Source: Teichococcus vastitatis
GTDB taxonomy: Bacteria > Pseudomonadota > Alphaproteobacteria > Acetobacterales > Acetobacteraceae
DNA length: 64,000 nt
Assembly: GCF_003604215.1 (NCBI RefSeq)
Contig: NZ_QXGS01000001.1
Span: forward strand, 558,001 to 622,000
Direction of reading: 5' to 3'
Both the position numbers and the translations under genes were made by a program. The notes beneath the pieces were generated by a model, which had not been told where the DNA came from, ran no database searches, and saw only the letters and a list, made by a program, of their open reading frames with translations. This document shows positions 58,035-64,000 of this stretch, piece after piece; position 1 is the stretch's first letter; the number at the start of each line of letters is the position of its first letter.

Positions 58035-58850
58035 TCAACTCCGGCCTTGCAGGCGAAGCGCCCGCAGCACATCGCTGGTGGGCCTTGCCGGCGCCGGCGC
58101 CTCGGGCTGGCCCATGTTGCGGAAGAGATCCGCCAAGGGGGCCGCCGGCTGCGGACCAGCCGAACCCTGGGCGGGGGCATGGATGGACGGCAGCGCCGCC
58201 AGCAGGGGCGGCAGGCCGGCCGGCGCGGCGGGCCTTGGCCCCGACGCCGGGCTGGGCTGGCCAAGCTGCGCCAGGAGCTGCGGCGCCCGCGCCGGCGCCG
58301 TCTCCTGCCGACGCAACCGATCGAGCAGGGGCGGCACTGACGCCTGACCGGTGGCCGGCTGATCCGTGGGCGGCGACGCCGCCGCGGCGCTTCCCGGCAG
58401 CCAATGCGCCGGAAAGGCCGGCGCGGCCCCGGCCGGCAATTCCGTCCGCAGCGCCGGCAGCGGTCCAGGCAATGTCTCCAGAGATGGTCCCGGCGGCGCC
58501 GGCGGTAGCATAGCGTGGAGCGGTGCAGCCTGCGGCGGGTATCGTGGCTCGGCCACGCTGCGCATCAGGATGGGTGTGGACGCCGGTGGCAACGGAAAGG
58601 GTATCGGAGCCTCGGCCGCAGCAGGGAGGGGCGAGGAGGCCATAACGACGGCGGCATGGGCCTCGGGAATCGCTCCGGGCGGGAGCGGCATCGACGGCTC
58701 AGAGGCCGGCAACAGCGGAACCGGAGCGGGAGCCGCGGTCGTGCGCAATGCGGCGTTCAGGCGCACCGGCGGGTTGCCGAACGAGTGGTACCGCATCCCC
58801 ATCGTGCCCAGCGCGGTTCTCAGCCGGTCAACATCACGATCCTCGCTCAT
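58035..58850 (-). CDS. bcsP: Proline-rich cellulose biosynthesis accessory protein (BcsP/BcsR-like)
   Basis: A 271-residue protein. The first 25 residues (DVDRLRTALGTMGMRYHSF) resemble the BcsR-type N-terminus found in BcsR and BcsP. Most of the rest is a Pro/Ala-rich disordered region, and a short C-terminal helix reads PLADLFRNMGQ and DVLRALRLQG. BcsR and BcsP work with BcsQ to support the synthase on the cytoplasmic side. The assignment rests on the N-terminal pattern and on its place between bcsZ and bcsQ. No signal peptide is seen. Confidence 0.7.
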   Translation of the reverse strand: MSEDRDVDRLRTALGTMGMRYHSFGNPPVRLNAALRTTAAPAPVPLLPASEPSMPLPPGAIPEAHAAVVMASSPLPAAAEAPIPFPLPPASTPILMRSVAEPRYPPQAAPLHAMLPPAPPGPSLETLPGPLPALRTELPAGAAPAFPAHWLPGSAAAASPPTDQPATGQASVPPLLDRLRRQETAPARAPQLLAQLGQPSPASGPRPAAPAGLPPLLAALPSIHAPAQGSAGPQPAAPLADLFRNMGQPEAPAPARPTSDVLRALRLQGRS

Positions 58851-58946
58851 CGACTACGGAACCCTCTGCTGTGCCGCGAAGCATGCCGCAACGCACCTCG
58901 AAACAAAACCAGAGATTTAATGTCACGCCTCATGATTATCTTCTGT

Positions 58947-59981
58947 CTAGAAAGCTGAGGCTATGGCGCATTTTGTCAGCAGTTTAAGAACTGCCGAGTA
59001 ATAATCGTCCTGAGCAACAGGATTGAGGCTCGGCTCACGCTCCGCGACCCATGCGGCGAGGCGCTGAACGCCATCCGAGGCGGCGTAGGGTGCTGGTTGA
59101 TTGCTGCGCAGATCCACCCAGGCTGGTGGTTCCGGCTGCCGCCAGAACTCGGCACAGGCCTCCAGCGCCGGCTCCTCAGTCAGCCCGGCCCAGCGGAGGT
59201 ACAGGGGCACCCGCACGGCGTCGTAGGAGAAGCGGGGCGGCCAGCGCTCGGGCAGCGACAGGGTGCCGTCGCGGCCATCCAGCGTGACCCAGTCGGGCGG
59301 CAATCCCCAGGCGCCGAACCGGGCACGGCGCAACAGGTCCAGCCCGTCCCTGACGATGCCCAGCCAAGCCGGATCGGGCACGGCGCGGGCCAGCACCGGG
59401 AACACGGGAAAAGCATAATAGGACGGGTTGAGCGTGACCGTCGCGGCGTCCTCGAAACCCTGCACCCCCGGCAGCAGCACCCACCGGCCGGCCACCTGCC
59501 GCAGCACCAGTTGCAGGATGTCCTGCGCCATCCCTGCCCCGGCCTCGGCATAGGGCGCGTGGTTCCAGCGCTGCGCGGCCAGCAGCAGGGCGGCGGCGGC
59601 GAACAAATCGCCATCGGTGGCGTTGTTGCTGTCCGGAACCGCATTCGCGGTGCGCGGCATGAAGCGCCAGGCGAGCAACCGGTCAGCCGGCCGGGCCAGC
59701 ACCTTCCGGGTCCAGGACCAGACCAGGTCGAAGCTGGCCCGGTCGGCGCAGCGCTCGGCGCAGAACATCGCCCAGCCCTGCCCCTCGGAATGCGACACGC
59801 CGCCATTGCCGCTGTCCACCACGCGCCCGTCCGGGCGCAGAAAGCTTCGGCGGAAGCCGCGCCACGCCGCCAGCATCTCCGCGTCGGGCGGCGCGCCGGG
59901 ACGCGGCGCCGAGGCCCGCGCCGTTGCCGGAACGGTCGCCAGGGCGGCCAGCAAGGCGCGGCGGGGCAGAAGCGACAACAT
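58947..59981 (-). CDS. bcsZ: Glycoside hydrolase family 8 endoglucanase BcsZ
   Basis: A 344-residue periplasmic endo-1,4-beta-glucanase with a signal peptide (LPRRALLAALATVPATARA). The GH8 catalytic Glu lies in SHSEGQGWAMF near residue 65. The conserved SYYAFPVFPVLA is near 190 and RFSYDAVRVPLYLRW near 250. Such enzymes trim or edit nascent cellulose and are needed for normal synthesis. It is the first gene of the operon, 96 bases before bcsP. The same position is held by cmcAx in Komagataeibacter. Confidence 0.93.
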   Translation of the reverse strand: MLSLLPRRALLAALATVPATARASAPRPGAPPDAEMLAAWRGFRRSFLRPDGRVVDSGNGGVSHSEGQGWAMFCAERCADRASFDLVWSWTRKVLARPADRLLAWRFMPRTANAVPDSNNATDGDLFAAAALLLAAQRWNHAPYAEAGAGMAQDILQLVLRQVAGRWVLLPGVQGFEDAATVTLNPSYYAFPVFPVLARAVPDPAWLGIVRDGLDLLRRARFGAWGLPPDWVTLDGRDGTLSLPERWPPRFSYDAVRVPLYLRWAGLTEEPALEACAEFWRQPEPPAWVDLRSNQPAPYAASDGVQRLAAWVAEREPSLNPVAQDDYYSAVLKLLTKCAIASAF

Positions 59982-60075
59982 GCCGCATGGTAGGGAGACG
60001 TTTCTTACCGAAGCATTGACGGCGCCGCCGCTGCTTCATGATCGATCGGGTGCGGCCCCAATCGGGCATCTCCGG

Positions 60076-60783
60076 TCAAGCGGGCGGGCGGGCCAGCCAC
60101 GCGCGCAGCAGGGATGCGCTGGCCTCGGGCTGCTCCATGGTGGGCAGGTGGCCGGCGCGGGGAATCACCGCCAAGGTTGCCCCGGCGATCGCCTCGGCCA
60201 TCTCGCGGGACAGATCGGGCGGCGTTAGCACGTCCTGTTGGCCGACGGCGACCAGAACGGGCAGGCGCAGCTTCGGCAGCATGGGCCGCGAATCGGGCCG
60301 GTGCAGGATCGCCAGCTGCTGCCGCAGAAAGGCATCCTTGCCGATCCGTTCGGCCATGGCGCGGACCTCATGCCGGAGCGGGCCGTCCACCGCCTCGGGA
60401 TGCAGCAGGCTGGGCAGCAGGCGCGGCGTGACGCCCTTGAACTGGCCGGAGCGGCTGAGGGCCATCAGCCCGCGCCGCCTGCGCGCCGCTTCCGGGCTGT
60501 CCGGCCGTGCCGAGGTGTCGAGCAGCGCCAGATGGGTCACCCGCTCCGGCGCCTGCCGCAGGATCTCCAACGCGACATAGCCGCCCATCGACAGGCCGGC
60601 GAGGGCGAAGCGCGGCGGCGCGGCGGCGAGCGCCCTGCGGGCCATGGCGCCCAGCGTGTCGTCCTGGGCCAGGTCGGCGACCTGCGCCGACACCGCATCC
60701 CCGAGCAGGGCCACGGGGTCGCGCCACAGCCGGGCGTCGCACAACAGGCCGGGGAGCAGGAGCAGGGGGCGCGTTTCGGGCAT
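60076..60783 (-). CDS. Alpha/beta hydrolase
   Basis: A 235-residue alpha/beta-hydrolase-fold enzyme. The oxyanion region is LLLPGLLCDARLW near residue 8, the nucleophile elbow GLSMGGY is near 78, the acid is near QQDVLTP around 181, and the His is in PRAGHLPTMEQP near 208. The substrate is unknown. The ATG at 60783 lacks a clear ribosome site. It is divergent from the DEAD-box helicase and 94 bases upstream of bcsZ on the same strand, so it might be co-transcribed with the cellulose operon. Confidence 0.88.
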   Translation of the reverse strand: MPETRPLLLLPGLLCDARLWRDPVALLGDAVSAQVADLAQDDTLGAMARRALAAAPPRFALAGLSMGGYVALEILRQAPERVTHLALLDTSARPDSPEAARRRRGLMALSRSGQFKGVTPRLLPSLLHPEAVDGPLRHEVRAMAERIGKDAFLRQQLAILHRPDSRPMLPKLRLPVLVAVGQQDVLTPPDLSREMAEAIAGATLAVIPRAGHLPTMEQPEASASLLRAWLARPPA

Positions 60784-60955
60784 CAGGGGCACGGTTACGC
60801 TCAGGAAACCCCCGCCGCAACCGTGGAAAACCTTGCCAACCGGCCCTGTTCGGCGCATATGCGGCGCTACGGACGCCGGATCGCAGGGCGCGTGGGTTTT
60901 CGCGTGGCCGGCCGGCCCACATCTCGCCGCCTGCCGGCGCAGGAACCGATAGCCC

Positions 60956-62764
60956 TTGAGCGACCCGCTGACTCCGACCGCTGTTGACGCGGCCGACACC
61001 GATCTTTCCGTTGCCCAGACCGCTCCGGCCGAAGCCGAACCGGACAATTCTCCCATGCCCGACGAGCCGGAGGCGCCGCACACCGTGTTCGCCGACCTCG
61101 GCCTGTCCGAGGCGTTGCTGCGCGGCGTTGCCGATGCCGGCTATATCCACCCGACGCCGATCCAGGAACAGGCCATTCCGGTGGTGCTGATGGGACGCGA
61201 CGTGATGGGCTGTGCCCAGACCGGCACCGGCAAGACCGCCTCCTTCGTGCTGCCGATGATGGACATCCTGGCCGGCAGCCGGGCCAAGGCGCGCATGCCG
61301 CGCTCGCTGATCCTGGAGCCGACGCGCGAGCTGGCGCTGCAGGTGGCCGAGAACTTCGTGAAATACGGCCAGCACATGAAGCTGAACCACGCCCTGCTGA
61401 TCGGCGGCGAAAGCATGTCCGACCAGCGGGACGTGCTGGACAAGGGCGTGGACGTGCTGATCGCCACGCCGGGTCGGCTGCTCGACCTGTTCGACCGCGG
61501 CCGCGTCATGCTGGCCGATTGCAAGGTGCTGGTGATCGACGAGGCGGACCGCATGCTGGACATGGGGTTCATCCCCGATGTCGAGCGCATCGTCTCCTTG
61601 CTGCCGCCGCTGCGCCAGACCCTGTTCTTCTCCGCCACCATGGCGCCCGAGATCCGCAGGCTGGCCGATGCCTTCCTGCAGAACCCGAAAACCATCACCG
61701 TGTCCGCCCCCGCCTCCGTGGCGACCACGATCACCGCCGGCGTGGCCTTCGTGCAGCCGCACGACAAGCGCGAGGCGCTGCGGCGCCTGATCCGCTCGCA
61801 GGACGTGCAGAACGCGCTGATCTTCTGCAACCGCAAGCGTGACGTCGACGTGCTCCACAAGAGCCTGAGCAAGCACGGCTTCGCCGCCGGCGCGCTGCAT
61901 GGCGACCTGCCGCAATCGGTGCGCTTCGCCACGCTGGAGAAATTCAAGAACAACGAGCTGCAGCTGCTGGTCTGCTCCGACGTGGCGGCGCGCGGCATCG
62001 ACATCGGCGGGCTGAGCCACGTCTTCAACTTCGACGTGCCGTTCCGCGACGAGGATTACGTCCATCGCATCGGCCGCACCGGCCGCGCCGGCCGGGAAGG
62101 CAATGCCCTGACCCTGGCCACGGCGGACGACGTGAAGCTGGTGGCGGCCATCGAGGCCCTGACCGGCAAGCCGATCCCCCGCATCGAGATCCCCGGCCTC
62201 GATCCGGTGTCCGCCGAGGAACTGGCCGAGGCGGCCAGCGCCCCGCGCGGCGGCCGTGGCCGTGGCCGCGCCGCTCCCGCCAAGGGGCGCGGCCGCGACG
62301 AGCCGCGCGAGATCGCCCGCCGCGGCAATGCCCGGCACCGCGACGAGCGGCGGCCCGAACCCCGGCCGGCGGAAGCGCGGCTGGTGGAAGCGCGCCCCGT
62401 CGAGGAGGTGGTGGAGGCGCCCGCGCCGCTGCCGCCCCGCGAGGAACGGTTCCAGGAGCCGCGCCGCCGTGACGAGCGGCGCGACGAGCCCCGCGGTGGC
62501 CGCCGCCAGGACCCGCGGGAGGCCGGCCGTCCCCAGCGGGAGAGCCAGCCGCGGGACCAGCAGCGCGACAGCTACCGCGATGCACCGCGCGACGATCGCA
62601 GGCGCGACCGTGGCGACAGCCGGCGGGACGACCTCGGCCCGGCCGTGCTGGGCTTCGGCGATGCCATTCCGGCCTTCATGCTGATCCCGATCCCGCGCCC
62701 GCGGCGCGACGCCGCCGAGGCGCAGCCCGCGCCGGATGGCGACGCCGGCTCCGAGGCGGCCTGA
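60956..62764 (+). CDS. DEAD-box ATP-dependent RNA helicase (RhlE type)
   Basis: A 602-residue helicase with all core motifs: Q motif [14 protein letters not shown]...[54 protein letters not shown] and [10 protein letters not shown] (residues ~43-390). The C-terminal ~190 residues are Arg/Gly/Asp/Pro-rich and disordered, likely RNA-binding. TTG 60956 is used, with AGGA upstream; ATG 61055 is a shorter alternative that still keeps the Q motif. It is probably involved in ribosome assembly or RNA turnover. Confidence 0.94.
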   Translation: MSDPLTPTAVDAADTDLSVAQTAPAEAEPDNSPMPDEPEAPHTVFADLGLSEALLRGVADAGYIHPTPIQEQAIPVVLMGRDVMGCAQTGTGKTASFVLPMMDILAGSRAKARMPRSLILEPTRELALQVAENFVKYGQHMKLNHALLIGGESMSDQRDVLDKGVDVLIATPGRLLDLFDRGRVMLADCKVLVIDEADRMLDMGFIPDVERIVSLLPPLRQTLFFSATMAPEIRRLADAFLQNPKTITVSAPASVATTITAGVAFVQPHDKREALRRLIRSQDVQNALIFCNRKRDVDVLHKSLSKHGFAAGALHGDLPQSVRFATLEKFKNNELQLLVCSDVAARGIDIGGLSHVFNFDVPFRDEDYVHRIGRTGRAGREGNALTLATADDVKLVAAIEALTGKPIPRIEIPGLDPVSAEELAEAASAPRGGRGRGRAAPAKGRGRDEPREIARRGNARHRDERRPEPRPAEARLVEARPVEEVVEAPAPLPPREERFQEPRRRDERRDEPRGGRRQDPREAGRPQRESQPRDQQRDSYRDAPRDDRRRDRGDSRRDDLGPAVLGFGDAIPAFMLIPIPRPRRDAAEAQPAPDGDAGSEAA

Positions 62765-62770
62765 TCACAG

Positions 62771-62801
62771 CCGCCCGCTCCAGGATTCAGGGAGCGGGTG
62801 G
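62771..62801 (+). terminator. Terminator-like hairpin after the helicase gene
   Basis: CCGCCCGCTCC pairs with GGAGCGGGTGG (one G-U pair) around a short loop, starting 7 bases after the helicase stop codon and followed by TTG. It separates the helicase from the acyl-CoA dehydrogenase gene. Confidence 0.65.
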
Positions 62802-62870
62802 TTGTCGGACGCCCCCGGCAGGGCCAATCTCCCGGCCTGCCGAAAAGACTCTGCCAGGAGAGAACGCCCC

Positions 62871-64000
62871 ATGAACGCCATCACCCAGTCTGCCCGTCCC
62901 AGCTTTGTCTGGGACGATGCGCTGCTGCTGGAGGACCAGCTCTCCGAAGACGAGCGCATGATCCGCGACGCCGCGCGCGATTACTGCCAGGAGAAGCTGT
63001 TCCCGCGCGTGCTGGAGGCCAACCGGCATGAGCACTTCCACCGGGAGATCATGAACGAGTTCGGCGAGATGGGCTTCCTGGGCGCCACGCTCGACAGCCA
63101 TGGCTGCGCCGGCGTCAACTACGTCTCCTACGGCCTGATCGCGCGCGAGGTGGAGCGGGTCGACAGCGGCTACCGCTCGGCCTTCTCGGTGCAGTCCTCC
63201 CTGGCGATGTTCCCGATCTGGGCCTACGGCTCCGAGGCGCTGAAGGACCGGCTGCTGCCGGGGATGCGGAAGGGTGAGCTGGTCGGCTGCTTCGGCCTGA
63301 CCGAGCCGGATGCCGGCTCTGACCCCTCCTCCATGCGCACCCGCGCCAAGAAGGTGGATGGCGGGTATCTGGTGTCCGGCTCCAAGACCTGGATCACCAA
63401 CTCCCCCATTGCTGACGTGTTCGTGGTGTGGGCCAAGGACGATGCCGGGGATGTGCGCGGCTACGTGCTGGAGAAGGGCATGAAGGGCCTGTCCGCGCCC
63501 AAGATCGAGGGCAAGTTCAGCCTGCGCGCCTCCACCACCGGCATGATCATGATGGAGGAAGTGTTCGTTCCCGAGGACAACCAGCTTAACGTCAAGGGGC
63601 TGAAGGGGCCGTTCTCCTGCCTCAACCGGGCGCGCTACGGCATTGCCTGGGGCGCCCTCGGCGCGGCCGAGTTCTGCTGGCACGCCGCCCGCACCTACAC
63701 GCTCGAGCGCAAGATGTTCGGCCGCCCGCTGGCGGCGACGCAGCTGGTGCAGAAAAAGCTGGCCGACATGCAGACCGAGATCACGCTAGGCCTGCACAGC
63801 GTGCTGCGCCTGGGCCGGCTGTTCGACGAGCACCGCGTGGCGCCGGAGATGATCTCCCTGCTGAAGCGGAACAATTGCGGCAAGGCGCTCGACATCGCCC
63901 GCGTGTCGCGTGACATGCATGGCGGCAACGGCATCGCCGACGAGTACCACGTGATCCGCCATGTGATGAACCTGGAGGCGGTGAACACCTATGAGGGCAC
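62871..64000 (+). CDS. gcdH: Glutaryl-CoA dehydrogenase, 3' end beyond the window
   Basis: The first ~376 residues of an acyl-CoA dehydrogenase; a complete family member is near 395-405, so only the last part is cut off. The flavin segment [15 protein letters not shown] is near residue 142, [16 protein letters not shown] near 178, and [22 protein letters not shown] near 285. These match glutaryl-CoA dehydrogenases, which oxidise and decarboxylate glutaryl-CoA to crotonyl-CoA in lysine and aromatic degradation. CAGGAG before the ATG supports the start. The gene is truncated by the window, not broken. Confidence 0.93.
   Translation, partial: MNAITQSARPSFVWDDALLLEDQLSEDERMIRDAARDYCQEKLFPRVLEANRHEHFHREIMNEFGEMGFLGATLDSHGCAGVNYVSYGLIAREVERVDSGYRSAFSVQSSLAMFPIWAYGSEALKDRLLPGMRKGELVGCFGLTEPDAGSDPSSMRTRAKKVDGGYLVSGSKTWITNSPIADVFVVWAKDDAGDVRGYVLEKGMKGLSAPKIEGKFSLRASTTGMIMMEEVFVPEDNQLNVKGLKGPFSCLNRARYGIAWGALGAAEFCWHAARTYTLERKMFGRPLAATQLVQKKLADMQTEITLGLHSVLRLGRLFDEHRVAPEMISLLKRNNCGKALDIARVSRDMHGGNGIADEYHVIRHVMNLEAVNTYEG

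Overview
The window is GC-rich, gene-dense alphaproteobacterial chromosome. A Roseomonas-like member of the Acetobacteraceae is the best guess. The reasons are the fused cellulose synthase BcsAB together with BcsD, several Bug-type tripartite-tricarboxylate binding proteins, paired CO/xanthine-dehydrogenase-type molybdoenzymes, a split transhydrogenase PntA, and frequent GTG/TTG starts. This assignment is inferred from gene content; no rRNA or tRNA gene is present to confirm it.

Positions 1-9.4 kb hold a minus-strand catabolic cluster: a fumarylacetoacetate-hydrolase-fold enzyme, two orphan Bug binding proteins, a 2Fe-2S subunit, a molybdopterin subunit and a 4,5-dihydroxyphthalate-decarboxylase-like protein. 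It faces a divergent GntR regulator. A small unknown gene and a D-2-hydroxyacid dehydrogenase follow downstream. Positions 9.4-16 kb hold two unknown genes, a cobalamin riboswitch followed by a binding protein/permease/ATPase import operon (BtuFCD type), and an MFS transporter.

Positions 16.3-20.4 kb are the most disturbed part. A large beta-propeller/Calx-beta/DUF4214 protein is split by a one-base deletion. After it come gene fragments, one of which shares 77 identical bases with an SGNH-type gene at 31.7 kb. Positions 20.4-24 kb hold a secreted coiled-coil protein and a second, Tat-exported-looking molybdoenzyme pair. Positions 24-26.8 kb hold a small secreted protein and a PepSY protein/response regulator/histidine kinase operon. 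Both have an upstream TTCAG direct repeat with 11-bp period, which suggests one autoregulated regulon.

Positions 27.4-32.9 kb hold a SulP transporter with a dyad-rich leader, a tandem universal stress protein, a membrane acyltransferase and the SGNH-type gene. The SGNH gene start abuts a duplicated acyltransferase 3' end, which marks a rearrangement. Positions 32.9-48.2 kb are mainly housekeeping: topoisomerase IB, a NUDIX hydrolase, a DUF2891 protein, the glycine cleavage operon gcvT-gcvH-gcvP under a tandem glycine riboswitch, a lipoprotein, ispH-thrB-rnhA, a short-chain dehydrogenase with a C-terminal hydrophobic tail, and pntA1-pntA2-pntB.

Positions 48.3-60 kb hold a complete minus-strand cellulose operon, bcsZ-bcsP-bcsQ-bcsAB-bcsC-bcsD, combining an Acetobacteraceae-type fusion with BcsQ/BcsP-type accessory proteins. 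The right end holds an alpha/beta hydrolase, a DEAD-box helicase and a glutaryl-CoA dehydrogenase cut off by the window edge. I found no CRISPR array, tRNA, rRNA, intact insertion sequence or prophage.
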